Assembly (NCBI GenBank): GCA_021789495.1 | Contig: JAJYJM010000005.1 | Coordinates: forward strand, 37,424 to 101,423 | From: Nitrospirota bacterium | GTDB lineage: Bacteria; Nitrospirota; JACRHJ01 | Direction of reading: 5' to 3' | Length of the DNA: 64,000 nucleotides | Part shown: piece after piece, positions 17,824 to 27,313 of the stretch | How the letters are laid out: every line of letters starts with the position of its first letter | Numbering within the stretch: position 1 is the stretch's first letter | Position numbers and translations under genes: made by a program | Notes under the pieces: generated by a model | The model's input: only the letters and a program-made list of their open reading frames with translations | Database searches by the model: none | What the model was told of the DNA's origin: nothing

Positions 17824-17839
17824 AGGGGGCGTTACCGGT

Positions 17840-18469
17840 TTAATTTCCTTCTTTTAGCTTTCTTATCTCCTCCATTATCGTATCGGCAATCCACTGGTAT
17901 CGCTCGTGCCCCTTTATTTTGGTCATTGTCTGGAAATCCATCGGCTTACCAAACGTCACGGATATTCTCGCCGGCCTTAGGGCCTTATGCTCCTTACCCA
18001 TTGTCCGGAAGCTTCCTTTTATATAAACCGGCACTACCGGGACCCTGGCAATAGATACTATCATTCCAATCCCGGCCTTGCCTGGCAGGAGATTTTCGTC
18101 CGGGCTTCTTGTCCCCTCCGGAAAAAGGCAGACTGGCTCCCCCTTTTTAAGCCGGTTCATTATATCGGCAAGCGTCGCCTTGTCAAGCCTGTCGCGGTTT
18201 ATCGGGAACGCCTTCCACCTGTCGAGGATAAATTTCTTCCAGGGCCTGTCAAACAGCGAATCACGCGCTACGAAGTTCACCCTGCGCCAAAGCGCCGAAC
18301 CGACGAGCGGCGGGTCGAGGAAGCTCGCGTGGTTGCCGGCAAGGATTACAGGGCCGTCCAAAGGCACGTTCCCGCGTCCTGCAATCCTGTATCCGAAGAA
18401 AATTTTAAACAGGACAAAAAAAACGGCGTGCGCCGCGTCGTAGAGTATATGGGTTTTAATTCCCCGCAA
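17840..18469 (-). CDS. 1-acyl-sn-glycerol-3-phosphate acyltransferase (PlsC family)
   Basis: The acyltransferase blocks are present in order: NHASFLDPP (HX4D catalytic motif), FINRDRLDKA-type block II, FPEGTRSPD (block III, glycerol-phosphate binding) and VPVVPVYIKG (block IV). The protein makes phosphatidic acid at the inner membrane. The TTG start at 18469 lies inside the 3' end of cmk (14-base overlap), so the two are coupled. A cmk-plsC pair before rpsA is a frequent arrangement. Confidence 0.9.
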   Translation of the reverse strand: MRGIKTHILYDAAHAVFFVLFKIFFGYRIAGRGNVPLDGPVILAGNHASFLDPPLVGSALWRRVNFVARDSLFDRPWKKFILDRWKAFPINRDRLDKATLADIMNRLKKGEPVCLFPEGTRSPDENLLPGKAGIGMIVSIARVPVVPVYIKGSFRTMGKEHKALRPARISVTFGKPMDFQTMTKIKGHERYQWIADTIMEEIRKLKEGN

Positions 18470-19130
18470 CTTCCAGCACCTTCTCCTTCATCAGGGCCAC
18501 CACTTCGTTTATGCTCAAGCCTGAACTATCAACCACAACAGCGTCGGCGGCCCTTTTAAGCGGCGCAATCTCCCTGTGGCTGTCGTCGTAGTCCCGCTTC
18601 GAAACTTCCTCTATGGTCTTCCGAAGGTCGGTCTCGATGCCCTTTTCCCTGAATTCCTTCCAGCGCCGCCTTGCCCGCTCTTCGACATTCGCGTCAAGGT
18701 AAAATTTCACCTCCGCCTCCGGAAAAACCACCGTGCCGATGTCCCGCCCTTCAAGCACCACCCCGCCGCCTTCGCCCAGATTCCTCTGCAGCTGAAGAAG
18801 CCGCTCCCTCACGCACGGCTGCGCCGAAACGGCGGACGCCGCCATGCCCATCTCCGGAGTGCGGATTGCCTCGCTCACGTCCTCGTCGTCCAAGTATACC
18901 TTAAACCCGCCGCTATCCTGCACGAGTCTGACCTCCGTCCTCGCGCAAAGCCCCCGCAGGGCGTCGCTTTCCTTAAGCTGTAGCCCCTCCCGCACGGCCT
19001 TCAGACCTATCGCCCGGTACATTGCGCCCGTGTCGATATAGAGGTAACCGATATCCTTCGCAAGGAGCTTCCCTACCGTGCTCTTCCCCGCCCCCGACGG
19101 GCCGTCTATGACGACAATTGGTTTTTTCAT
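18456..19130 (-). CDS. cmk: Cytidylate kinase
   Basis: The P-loop IDGPSGAGKSTVGKLLA opens the protein, followed by YIDTGAMYRAI, the CMP-binding block and LEGRDIGTVVFPEA. Length 224 matches the family. It phosphorylates CMP and dCMP. Its ATG overlaps the aroA stop by four bases. Confidence 0.97.
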   Translation of the reverse strand: MKKPIVVIDGPSGAGKSTVGKLLAKDIGYLYIDTGAMYRAIGLKAVREGLQLKESDALRGLCARTEVRLVQDSGGFKVYLDDEDVSEAIRTPEMGMAASAVSAQPCVRERLLQLQRNLGEGGGVVLEGRDIGTVVFPEAEVKFYLDANVEERARRRWKEFREKGIETDLRKTIEEVSKRDYDDSHREIAPLKRAADAVVVDSSGLSINEVVALMKEKVLEVAGN

Positions 19131-20434
19131 TTCAGCGATTCCAGCAGTTCCACAAACCCCGGAAACGACGTTTTTATATTCTCAGTATCGTTGATTACCA
19201 TCTCTCCACCCTGAGCAATCAGTCCCGCGACGGCCAGGGACATCGCAACGCGGTGGTCGCCGTGGCTGTCCACTTCCGCCGCATGAATCGGCGTCCCGCC
19301 GTGAATTATCATCCCGTCCGGCGTCTCAATAACCTTCACGCCGATTCTTGTAAGTTCGCCCGCCATAGCGGAGATTCTGTCCGATTCCTTCACCCGAAGC
19401 TCTGCGGCGTCCTTTATGACGGTCGTCCCTTTCGCTGCGGCTGCCGCAATGCATATAATCGGGAACTCGTCTATCGCCCTCAGGAAAAGCTCCCCGCCTA
19501 TCTCTGTCCCGCCAAGCTTTGAATACTCCACTGTAATATCCGCAATCGGTTCCGGGCCGTCATTGCGGACATTTTCCACACTTATGCGCGCGTTCATCAG
19601 CCTCAATATATCGATTATGCCCGTCCTTGTCGGGTTTATCCCCACATCACTTATAACGACCTTCGAGCCGGGCACAATCGCCGCCGCGACCATCGGAAAA
19701 GCCGCAGAAGAGATGTCCCCCGGCACCGTCAAATCGCGCGCAACAAGCCTCTGGCCGCCGGTAATTGAAACGGAAAGCCGCTCCACATTAACCTCGGCTC
19801 CCATATATTTGAGCATCCGCTCCGTGTGGTCACGGGACTTCATCGGCTCCGTAACGGTCGTTGTCCCGTTCGCATAAAGCCCGGCAAGCAGAACGGCTGA
19901 CTTCACCTGCGCGCTTGCAATCGGAGAGGAATAATTTATACCCGATAGCCTCCCGCAGGGCTTTATTTCAAGCGGCGGATAGTTTTTCTCGCCCTCTCCG
20001 GAGATAATAGCGCCCATCTGTGAGAGCGGCTTGACTATCCTCGTCATCGGGCGTTTGCGGAGGTACTGGTCGCCCGTTAAAGTGGCTCCGAATCCCTGGC
20101 CGGACATAAGCCCGGACAAAAGCCTGATGCTCGTCCCGGAGTTGCCGAGGTCGAGAACGCCTCCAGGCGCCTTGAGACCGCGCAGGCCGACACCGTGTAT
20201 GACAAGCTCAGGGCCGCCCAACCCCTCAATCCCGACCCCCATCGCGGCAAGGGCCTTTGCCGTATTTACACTGTCTTCGCCGGTGAGGAAGCCGGATACG
20301 CGGGATGTACCTTCGGCGATAGCGCCAAGCATGACGGCGCGATGCGAGATGGATTTATCCCCCGGCACGCGCACGGCGCCGCCGGTAGACCGGCCTCGAA
20401 GCGGCCCGGATGAATTAATTATTAATCTTTCCAT
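19127..20434 (-). CDS. aroA: 3-phosphoshikimate 1-carboxyvinyltransferase (EPSP synthase)
   Basis: The protein carries VPGDKSISHRAVMLGA, LDLGNSGTSIRLLSG (substrate loop), GDQYLRKRPM, LRVKESDRI and DSHGDHRVAMSLA, all diagnostic for EPSP synthase, shikimate step six. A mini-repeat at 20381 adds GRSTGG between the usual LRG and VPGDKS, lengthening the N-terminus by about four residues. It is fifth in the pheA-hisC-aroF-tyrA-aroA-cmk-plsC run, all on the minus strand with overlaps of a few bases or gaps of at most two. Confidence 0.97.
   Translation of the reverse strand: MERLIINSSGPLRGRSTGGAVRVPGDKSISHRAVMLGAIAEGTSRVSGFLTGEDSVNTAKALAAMGVGIEGLGGPELVIHGVGLRGLKAPGGVLDLGNSGTSIRLLSGLMSGQGFGATLTGDQYLRKRPMTRIVKPLSQMGAIISGEGEKNYPPLEIKPCGRLSGINYSSPIASAQVKSAVLLAGLYANGTTTVTEPMKSRDHTERMLKYMGAEVNVERLSVSITGGQRLVARDLTVPGDISSAAFPMVAAAIVPGSKVVISDVGINPTRTGIIDILRLMNARISVENVRNDGPEPIADITVEYSKLGGTEIGGELFLRAIDEFPIICIAAAAAKGTTVIKDAAELRVKESDRISAMAGELTRIGVKVIETPDGMIIHGGTPIHAAEVDSHGDHRVAMSLAVAGLIAQGGEMVINDTENIKTSFPGFVELLESLK
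20381..20394. repeat. GCCGGTAGACCGGC palindrome near the start of aroA
   Basis: One base from perfect symmetry and followed by CTCGAAGCGGCC, matching the flank of the other backbone copies. It is in frame. Confidence 0.6.
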
Positions 20435-20435
20435 T

Positions 20436-21302
20436 CTATTTGATTCTCTGCCTTACTACCCTTGCCTTCTCGAATTCCGCCAACAATGCCTCGCCGTCGC
20501 CGGACTCCATGAAGCCTCGGAGCTTCTCCAGGGATTTGATATACGTCCCAAGGGCGTCCGCTATATTGCCGGAATTAAGCAGGCAGATGTCCCGCCACAT
20601 GCCCGGGTGGCTCCCGGCTATGCGCGTGAAGTCCTTGAAGCCGCCCGCGGCATAGGATATGGCGTCCTCGCCGCCGTCCATCTGGGTAAGCGCGCCGACC
20701 ATCGCGTATGCCGCAACATGCGGCAGGTGGCTTACCATCCCGAAGACACGATCGTGATCGAAGGGGTCCATCCTTTCCACTTTTGCGCCGGCGGCCTCCC
20801 AGAGGTCGGATACCGCCTCCAGCGCCTCGATGTCCGTGTTCCTCGTAGGCGTAAGTATGCAGCGCGCGCCGTGGAATAATTTAAGATTCGCAGCCTCTGC
20901 TCCGGAACGTTCGCTCCCCGCGATGGGATGCGCCGGGACGTATCTGGCCTTGAGGTAAAATATCTCCTCAAGCCGCAGGACGAGTTCCCCCTTGACGCTC
21001 CCCGCGTCCGTTACAACGGCCTGGTCTTCCAGGTACGGTTTTATCTCCCTGGCCACCTGCTCGAAGGAACCTGCTGGACAGCATAGTATCACGAGGTCGG
21101 AGCCGGAAACGCCTTTTTTTGCGTCTTGGGAGTAGCGGTCGATGAGGCCCATGCGGACTGCGGTGTCGAGGTTTTCCCTGTTCCTGCCGACACCCACTAC
21201 GGCGCGCGCAATACCGCGAGACCTTATAACTCCGGCGATGGAGCCGCCGATAAGACCCACGCCGATAACCGTCGCCTGCTTGAACTTAGGCTCGGCGCTC
21301 AA
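20436..21302 (-). CDS. tyrA: Prephenate dehydrogenase
   Basis: The N-terminal Rossmann motif [13 protein letters not shown] binds NAD(P), and [15 protein letters not shown] is the prephenate-binding active-site segment with the catalytic His. The protein (288 residues) converts prephenate to 4-hydroxyphenylpyruvate for tyrosine. No ACT or chorismate mutase domain is attached. The TTG start overlaps the aroF stop; one base separates its stop from aroA. Confidence 0.94.
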   Translation of the reverse strand: MSAEPKFKQATVIGVGLIGGSIAGVIRSRGIARAVVGVGRNRENLDTAVRMGLIDRYSQDAKKGVSGSDLVILCCPAGSFEQVAREIKPYLEDQAVVTDAGSVKGELVLRLEEIFYLKARYVPAHPIAGSERSGAEAANLKLFHGARCILTPTRNTDIEALEAVSDLWEAAGAKVERMDPFDHDRVFGMVSHLPHVAAYAMVGALTQMDGGEDAISYAAGGFKDFTRIAGSHPGMWRDICLLNSGNIADALGTYIKSLEKLRGFMESGDGEALLAEFEKARVVRQRIK

Positions 21303-22312
21303 GAGGTTCTCCCCATAATCCTGGCGATGCCTTTTATGTCCTTCATAAGCCGGGCGAACGCCTTCGGCTCAAGCGACTGCTCGCCGTCGCTTAATGCCTC
21401 TTCCGGGTGGGAATGCACCTCGATTATAAGCCCGTCCGCGCCTGCGGCTATCGCGGCCATCGCCATCTGCGGGATAAACTCGCGGATACCGACGCCGTGG
21501 GACGGGTCTACTATCACCGGCAGGTGGCTTTCTTTTTTGAGGATAGGAACGGCACAGAGGTCGAGAGTATTGCGCGTATAGGTCTCGAACGTCCTGATGC
21601 CGCGCTCGCAGAAGATTACCTGGTGGTTCCCCTGGGACATTATATATTCGGCGGACATCAGGAATTCCTTTATCGTCGCGGAAAGGCCGCGCTTTAAGAG
21701 CACAGGGGTCCTTGTGAGGCCGACCTCTTTCAGCAGGCGGAAGTTCTGCATGTTCCTCGCGCCGATCTGTATCACGTCGGCGTATTTCACGACCATCTCC
21801 GTATCGCGCGGGTCCATAAGCTCCGTCACGACAGGAAGACCGGTCTTCTCACGCGCCTCTGCGAGGTATTTCAAACCTTCCTCGCCCAGACCCTGGAAGC
21901 TATACGGAGAAGTCCTCGGCTTGAACGCGCCGCCGCGTATGAAGCCCGCCCCGGCTTTCTTTACCTCTTCCGCGACCGTGAGGAGTTTTTTTCTCCCCTC
22001 CACGGCGCACGGCCCGGCAATGACCGCGAGCTTTTTGCCGCCGATTTTTTCCCTGCCGACCTTGACGACCGTATTCTCTTTCCGGAACTCGCGCGATACG
22101 AGCTTGTAGGGCTTTAAGATAGGCATAACTTTCTCGACGCCCGGCATGGCCGCGAGCGGAAGCTCGGAGATTACCGACTCCTCCCCTATCGCGCCGATAA
22201 TCGTCCTCTCCTTGCCCTTCGATATATGCACCGATACGCCGTGCTCGACGAGCTTCTTTTTTATGTTCTCAATCTGCTTCGGCGTCGCGGAAGGCTTAAG
22301 AACTACAATCAT
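21299..22312 (-). CDS. aroF: 3-deoxy-7-phosphoheptulonate (DAHP) synthase, type I-beta
   Basis: An N-terminal ferredoxin-like regulatory domain (about residues 1-75, starting [17 protein letters not shown]) precedes the TIM barrel with [55 protein letters not shown] and DPSHGVGIR. The N-terminal domain binds aromatic end products for feedback control in relatives. It condenses PEP and erythrose 4-phosphate. It overlaps hisC and tyrA by four bases on each side. Confidence 0.95.
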   Translation of the reverse strand: MIVVLKPSATPKQIENIKKKLVEHGVSVHISKGKERTIIGAIGEESVISELPLAAMPGVEKVMPILKPYKLVSREFRKENTVVKVGREKIGGKKLAVIAGPCAVEGRKKLLTVAEEVKKAGAGFIRGGAFKPRTSPYSFQGLGEEGLKYLAEAREKTGLPVVTELMDPRDTEMVVKYADVIQIGARNMQNFRLLKEVGLTRTPVLLKRGLSATIKEFLMSAEYIMSQGNHQVIFCERGIRTFETYTRNTLDLCAVPILKKESHLPVIVDPSHGVGIREFIPQMAMAAIAAGADGLIIEVHSHPEEALSDGEQSLEPKAFARLMKDIKGIARIMGRTS

Positions 22313-23385
22313 TTGTATACCTCTCTCAGCGCTTTCACAAACCTCTCGTTCTCTTTCATCAGCCCAATCGTCACCCGTATCCGCGTCGGGCCCATCGGGC
22401 GGACGATTACGCCTTTCCGGAGGAGCGCGTCGTATAATTTCCGAGCATCGCTGTGCAGGTCTATCCAGATGAAATTCGCCTGTGTGGGCAGATAGTCCAC
22501 GCCCATCTTCGTCAGCTCCGCGTAGAGGTATTTCTTCCCTCCCTCGTTCACGCGCACGGACTCCTTCACGTGCTCGTCGTCGGAGAGCGCGGCCAATGCC
22601 GCGGCCTGGGCGATGGAATTCGTATTGAACGGAGCGCGGACACGGTTCATCAGATCCACAAGCCGCGCGGGGGCGAACCCGTAGCCTATCCGAAGCCCCG
22701 CCAGGCCGTATATCTTGGAGAACGTCCGCAGGATTATTATGTTCCTGCCGTCCTTGAAATACTTGAACGTGTCCGGGTACTCCGGGTTAGTAACGTATTC
22801 GAAATACGCCTCGTCCACGACGACAATCGCATCCTTAGGCACGCGCGCCATGAACGCGCCCATCTCTTTTTGCGTGTTCATAGTGCCTGTAGGATTATTC
22901 GGATTTGCGATGAAGATTATCTTCGTCCTATCGTTTATCGCGTCCGCCATCGCGGACAAATCATGCTTCCCGCTCTTCAGTGGAATTGCAACTCCCCTTC
23001 GTCCCGCCGCCTGCACGGACATCTTATAAACGACAAAAGACGGCTCGGCGAATATCGCCTCCTCGCCCTCCAGCAGGAACGTGCGGACGATGATGTCGAG
23101 AAGCTCGTTCGAGCCGTTCCCAAGGATAATCTCCGACGGTGAGCAGCCGAATTTTTCGCTTATCGCACCCTTCAGGTAATGCGCGGCGCCGTCGGGATAG
23201 CGATGCAGATTATTTATACAGCCCGCAATAGCCGCTATGCCTTTCGGCGAAGGGCCGACGGGATTTTCGTTGCTTGCGAGTTTTATGGAGCCGGTCAAGC
23301 CCAGTTCGCGCTCAAGCTCCTCGATTGGCTTTCCCGGCGCGTAAGGCGTCAGGGATTCTATCCCCGGCGAAGTAAGTCTTTTCAT
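22309..23385 (-). CDS. hisC: Histidinol-phosphate/aromatic aminotransferase (HisC-like)
   Basis: The fold type I PLP enzyme shows [72 protein letters not shown] (PLP Lys in FSK) and a C-terminal RIRVTIG. Inside an aromatic operon it may serve phenylpyruvate/tyrosine transamination as well as or instead of histidine biosynthesis; no other his gene is nearby. Confidence 0.92.
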   Translation of the reverse strand: MKRLTSPGIESLTPYAPGKPIEELERELGLTGSIKLASNENPVGPSPKGIAAIAGCINNLHRYPDGAAHYLKGAISEKFGCSPSEIILGNGSNELLDIIVRTFLLEGEEAIFAEPSFVVYKMSVQAAGRRGVAIPLKSGKHDLSAMADAINDRTKIIFIANPNNPTGTMNTQKEMGAFMARVPKDAIVVVDEAYFEYVTNPEYPDTFKYFKDGRNIIILRTFSKIYGLAGLRIGYGFAPARLVDLMNRVRAPFNTNSIAQAAALAALSDDEHVKESVRVNEGGKKYLYAELTKMGVDYLPTQANFIWIDLHSDARKLYDALLRKGVIVRPMGPTRIRVTIGLMKENERFVKALREVYK

Positions 23386-23387
23386 CT

Positions 23388-24476
23388 TTATTTCCCCACT
23401 GCCTTATTCACTTGCGCCGCGGGATACGCCCCAAGGACTTTCAGGAACAAGCAGTTCCTGCCGAGCTCCGATACCGCTTCCTTTACCTTCCTGTCGGCAA
23501 TGTGGCCTTCCATGTCCACAAAGAAGTGATACTCCCAAGCCTTCTTGCGGGAGGGTCTGGACTCTATTTTCGTCAGGCTTATGCCACGCTCGGCAAATGG
23601 CTTCAGCATGTCGTAAAGCGCGCCGGGCCGGTCTTTCACGGAGAACATGATCGACGTCTTGTCCTTCCCGGTTCGCGCCGGATATTTCCGGGATATTATC
23701 AGGAAGCGCGTAAAGTTGTTTACGTTGTCCTCTATGCGCTCGCGCAATATCTTTAGCCCGTACATCTCCGCGGCAAGCCTGCTCCCGATGGCGGCGATGG
23801 ACGGGTCTTCCGCGGCCATTTCCGCGGCCCTTGTGGTCGAGGAAGTCTCGACAAGGGAGATTCCGCGCAGGTTCTTCTCAAGCCAGTTCCTGCACTGCGC
23901 CAGCGGCTGCGGGTGCGAGTATATTTTCATAACGTCCGAAAGCTTTCCGGTCATATTCATAAGATAGTGCGAGACCTCAAGCATTATCTCGCCGGAGATG
24001 TTGAGCTCCGAGTCCATGAACATGTCGAGCGTATGGCTGACGACACCCTCGGTGGAATTCTCTATCGGCACGACACCGTATTCCGCCAGGCCGCGCTCCG
24101 CCTCCGCGAAGACCTCGCTTATGCTGTTTACCGGGACATACTGCGCGGAATACCCGAACTGCTGGAGGCAGGCAAGGTGCGAGAACGTGGCCTTGGGGCC
24201 CAAGTATGCTATCTTTGCCGGCGCCTCAAGCGATAGCGACGCGGAGAAAATCTCCTTCAAAACGGCCTGAAGGGATTCGTTCGGGAAGGGGCCTTCGTTG
24301 TTTTTGGTGAGGCGTTCAATGATTCGCTTCTCCCTGTCCGGGACGTGGAACCGGGAATTTTCTTTTTTCTTGATTCTGCCGATCTCCATGACCAGCTTCG
24401 CGCGCCTGTTCAGGAGCGCCAGGAGCCTGTCGTCCAGCTCGTCTATTTTTTTCCTTACGTCCTCTATTTTCGGCAT
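23388..24476 (-). CDS. pheA: Chorismate mutase / prephenate dehydratase (P-protein)
   Basis: An AroQ chorismate mutase (residues 1 to about 90: IEDVRKKIDELDDRLLALLN split over helix 1, then REKRIIERL) is fused to prephenate dehydratase (AYLGPKATFSH, VPIENSTEGVVSHTLD, SSTTRAAEMAAED) and a C-terminal ACT domain (RPGALYDMLKPFAERGI...LTKIESRPS), the Phe-binding regulatory unit. ATG 24476 is preferred over the TTG one codon earlier. It is the first gene of the aromatic operon, with a promoter at 24515-24543. Confidence 0.96.
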   Translation of the reverse strand: MPKIEDVRKKIDELDDRLLALLNRRAKLVMEIGRIKKKENSRFHVPDREKRIIERLTKNNEGPFPNESLQAVLKEIFSASLSLEAPAKIAYLGPKATFSHLACLQQFGYSAQYVPVNSISEVFAEAERGLAEYGVVPIENSTEGVVSHTLDMFMDSELNISGEIMLEVSHYLMNMTGKLSDVMKIYSHPQPLAQCRNWLEKNLRGISLVETSSTTRAAEMAAEDPSIAAIGSRLAAEMYGLKILRERIEDNVNNFTRFLIISRKYPARTGKDKTSIMFSVKDRPGALYDMLKPFAERGISLTKIESRPSRKKAWEYHFFVDMEGHIADRKVKEAVSELGRNCLFLKVLGAYPAAQVNKAVGK

Positions 24477-24514
24477 CAAGGGATGGACCGTCCTTTTCCT
24501 TTAAAGTAAAGGGA

Positions 24515-24543
24515 GTTATACAATAATTAGGCAGGATTTGCAA
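24515..24543 (-). promoter_or_regulatory. Promoter of the aromatic operon
   Basis: TTGCAA (24538-24543) and TATAAC (24515-24520) with a 17-base spacer on the minus strand, about 40 bases before pheA. Confidence 0.7.
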
Positions 24544-24641
24544 GGAAATTGAGAGACGGGCGGGCAAAGATTCATTTAACGCGCATTGTTTGGATGCGGC
24601 CCCTTCGCGCCGCAAGGTCGCACGCAGGCGGAGGGGTTAAG

Positions 24642-24728
24642 GTCGTCATCCCCGAACGCCTTAATCGGGAACCCCGCGGCTTTGAAAGACACTGGGCCCC
24701 CGTTCAGAATCGTCCGGGGGTGACGAAC
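24642..24728. repeat. Dispersed palindromic repeat (GTCGTCATCCCCGA type)
   Basis: The left end GTCGTCATCCCCGAACG is mirrored by the right end CGTCCGGGGGTGACGAAC. The centre contains a TCGGGAACCCCG block. It is intergenic and non-coding. Confidence 0.65.
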
Positions 24729-24748
24729 ATGTACGCGCCGCCACCGCC

Positions 24749-24804
24749 TGTCATTCTGAGGCCCCGGCTTTATGCATACCGGGGCAGGCTCCGCGAAGAA
24801 TCCA
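24749..24804. repeat. Second dispersed repeat (TGTCATTCTGAG type)
   Basis: It begins TGTCATTCTGAGG, ends CCGCGAAGAATCC and contains the inverted pair GCCCCGG/CCGGGGC. Sequences of this form recur in many environmental bacterial genomes. Confidence 0.65.
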
Positions 24805-25071
24805 CAGTTGACTTTAAAGGTTTCGGAGATTACGATGTTAATTGCTGATATTTTTGGGCCGCGCTCCAATAGCAATCCTCATCGGTCGGAAAAGTTAGCT
24901 GTCAATAGCAATTCCTGATAGATTCAATAACCTGCTGATTATCAAAATAAAAATTTATAAAAATAACGGATTTCCACCCGGCATCGGAAAGGGGCCAAAA
25001 ACAGGCCGTTTTCGGGCGGTTTCATGGCAAAAATGGGGCGCGGGGAGGCATGTCGTTTTGATGGGGCTTAA

Positions 25072-25566
25072 TCAACTGGTTTGACCGCATTCGGCGTCGC
25101 TTCCGCGGATTTTCTCTATGGCGTGCGGTATCGCGGGCATAAGGACGGCGAGGTTCTCGACTGCCCCTTTCAGGCTCCCCGGCAGGTTGATTATCAGCGT
25201 CTTGCCGCGTATCCCGCAAGTTGCGCGGCTTATCATGGCGTGCGGTGTTTTCTTCAGCGATTCCATGCGCATAGCCTCGGCCATTCCCGGCAGCTCCCGG
25301 TCGATTACCGCTCTTGTGGCCTCAGGCGTCACGTCCCTTGGCGAGACTCCCGTGCCCCCCGTTGTAACAATCAAATCCGCCCCTGACCTGTCGGAAAGCG
25401 TTATCAGCCGGTCCATTATAATTTCCACCTCGTCCGGGATCATCTCGTAATTGATAATCTCCGCGCCGGTATTTTTAAGCATTTCCATAACCGCCGGGCC
25501 GGCAGTATCTTCCCGCTCGCCCCGCGAGCCCTTGTCGGATATGGTAAGGACGGCGGCTTTTATCAT
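25072..25566 (-). CDS. mogA: Molybdopterin adenylyltransferase, MogA/MoaB family
   Basis: The family motif TTGGTGVSPRDVTPEA and the substrate loop NLPGSLKGAVENL are clear; the protein opens KAAVLTISDKGSRGEREDT. It activates molybdopterin by adenylation before MoeA inserts the metal. MogA and MoaB cannot be separated by eye. It overlaps the MOSC gene by four bases, and both supply the molybdenum cofactor needed by the formate dehydrogenase at 34-37 kb. Confidence 0.93.
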   Translation of the reverse strand: MIKAAVLTISDKGSRGEREDTAGPAVMEMLKNTGAEIINYEMIPDEVEIIMDRLITLSDRSGADLIVTTGGTGVSPRDVTPEATRAVIDRELPGMAEAMRMESLKKTPHAMISRATCGIRGKTLIINLPGSLKGAVENLAVLMPAIPHAIEKIRGSDAECGQTS

Positions 25567-25997
25567 GTAATTACAAGCACTTTGTCCCCAGGCCTGACAA
25601 CCCCGCCCTGGAGGACTTTTATGAAAATACCCTCTTTAGGCATGACGCAGTCCCCGGCCTGGTAGTATATTGCGCACCGAGAATGGCACTCTTTGCCTAT
25701 CTGGCTTACCTCGCCAAGCGCGGGGCCTATCCTGAGCTTAGTCCCGATGGGTAATTTAAGCAGGTCTATGCCCTCGGTGGTGATGTTCTCGGCGAAGTCT
25801 CCGGGATTGACATTCAGACCGGCTTTCCTCATCTTTTCGATGCTTTCTATGGCAAGGAGACTTACCTGCCTGTGCCACTCCGAGCTTGCGTGGGCGTCGC
25901 CTTCGATGCCGAAATTCTCAAGGAGCGCCGCGCTTTCCACGTTTTTTTTGCGCATTCCCTTCTTCGCGCTTACGCTTACCGCTACCACTGTCGCCAA
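25563..25997 (-). CDS. MOSC-domain protein
   Basis: A stand-alone MOSC domain of 144 residues: FGIEGDAHAS near the N-terminus, GDFAENITTEGIDLLKLPIG and the conserved Cys region QIGKECHSRCAIYYQAGDC. MOSC domains bind molybdenum cofactor or carry sulfur to it. The start is TTG at 25997 with GAGGGG upstream. Coupled to mogA. Confidence 0.9.
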   Translation of the reverse strand: MATVVAVSVSAKKGMRKKNVESAALLENFGIEGDAHASSEWHRQVSLLAIESIEKMRKAGLNVNPGDFAENITTEGIDLLKLPIGTKLRIGPALGEVSQIGKECHSRCAIYYQAGDCVMPKEGIFIKVLQGGVVRPGDKVLVIT

Positions 25998-26095
25998 ATT
26001 TCTACCCCTCTCATTACAAGGCGGAAATCCAGAACTTACCCCATAGGCATTATAGCTGTTTTCCTTTATTTGTCAAAGGATTTGAGAAACATTGC

Positions 26096-27313
26096 CTATC
26101 GGGGAGATAAAATAGCGTTCTTCGGGGCAAGGAAATAGAGCCTGCCGCCCCGTTTCATAAAACCCGCCTCTTCCGCGGCCTTGCGCCCGTATCCGAAATA
26201 AATATCCACCCTCCCGGGCCCCTTTATGGCCCCGCCCTCGTCCTGCGCCATAACAAATCTTCTGAACGGCGACCACACTGAGGGTTTGTCGTAGACCTTA
26301 AAATCCGGCTCCCTGGTATCCACAAACGCCAATGCGCCCGGAGGGAATATCTCATTATCCACGGCTATGCTCCTCCCGCCCGTTACCGGCTCGTCAAGAC
26401 AGCCGAACGGGCCGTCGCCGGAGAGCGTGAAGAAGACGTAGCTTTTGTTCTTGTCAAGGATGGAATTCATTTCTCCAGGGTGTGAGTGCAGGTAATCCTT
26501 GAGCCACTCAAGGGACATTTTACCCCCTTCCGCAAGGCATTTTTTCATAAGGATTGCACCTATGCTCCTGTATTCCCTGCCGTTCTCGCCGGCGTAATTC
26601 ACATGCTTCCTGGAGCCGTCAGGGAACCTGAGCACCCCGGAACCCTGCACCTGAAGGAAGAATATGTCCAGAGGGTCCCTGCACCATGCTATTTCGAGTC
26701 CCTTGCCGTCGAGCGCTCCTTCACGGATTTCGCGCCTCGAATAATACGGCACGAGCGTGCCGTCTTTAACCCTGCCGACAAGCGTCCCGTTCAGGTCTTC
26801 GTCGAAATCCCCAAGGTCAACCAGGACAAGGTCGCCCGGCTTTTTGTATAACGGGTATTTGAACTCTTTGTCGGGATGAAGGCTCGCTTCTATTTCCGGG
26901 CAATAATAACCCGTAAAGAGAACGCCGCCCCGGTCATCGTACCCGGTGGACTCATACACGTTGAACTTCTCCGTCACGTATTTTTTCACAAGACTTGCCG
27001 AAGGGCCGGAGAGAAGGAATTCCCGGAAGTCGGAAAGGGATTTTGCAATGCCCTCCGAAGAATATCTGTCGTTGCCGAATTCGACGGTTTTAAGCGGAAG
27101 CTTCGAGAAATAATCTACGGAATTCGCTGTGGCGCGGGCAAGCGGGAAAGGCTCGGAGTCGTCCATGAATCCGGGATAATCTTTTGGAGCTATCCTGACA
27201 AGCGCCGGAACCTGAAGTCTTCCGAAACCAGGCGGTGTTGACGCTCCAGGGCCGGCGCAGGCGGCTATGAAGACGACGGGCAGGGCGATAAGTAATTTAA
27301 ACTTAAGCCTCAA
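26096..27313 (-). CDS. mltA: MltA-type lytic transglycosylase lipoprotein
   Basis: A short signal ending IAAC (lipobox, Cys at about residue 19) targets it to the outer membrane. The MltA barrel ([32 protein letters not shown], split over two strands) is followed by the 3D domain with its aspartates ([16 protein letters not shown] and [18 protein letters not shown]). It cleaves glycan strands to 1,6-anhydro ends. TTG 27313 overlaps the MCP stop by four bases, making it third in the mtnA-MCP-mltA operon. Confidence 0.92.
   Translation of the reverse strand: MRLKFKLLIALPVVFIAACAGPGASTPPGFGRLQVPALVRIAPKDYPGFMDDSEPFPLARATANSVDYFSKLPLKTVEFGNDRYSSEGIAKSLSDFREFLLSGPSASLVKKYVTEKFNVYESTGYDDRGGVLFTGYYCPEIEASLHPDKEFKYPLYKKPGDLVLVDLGDFDEDLNGTLVGRVKDGTLVPYYSRREIREGALDGKGLEIAWCRDPLDIFFLQVQGSGVLRFPDGSRKHVNYAGENGREYRSIGAILMKKCLAEGGKMSLEWLKDYLHSHPGEMNSILDKNKSYVFFTLSGDGPFGCLDEPVTGGRSIAVDNEIFPPGALAFVDTREPDFKVYDKPSVWSPFRRFVMAQDEGGAIKGPGRVDIYFGYGRKAAEEAGFMKRGGRLYFLAPKNAILSPR

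Larger units (their letters stand above)
24544..25071. other. Intergenic region between pheA and mogA
   Basis: Apart from the two dispersed repeats it holds an AT-rich stretch (about 24880-24970) with two CAATAGCAAT(C/T)C copies about 40 bases apart. No reading frame with family character, RNA gene or strong promoter was seen. Confidence 0.6.
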
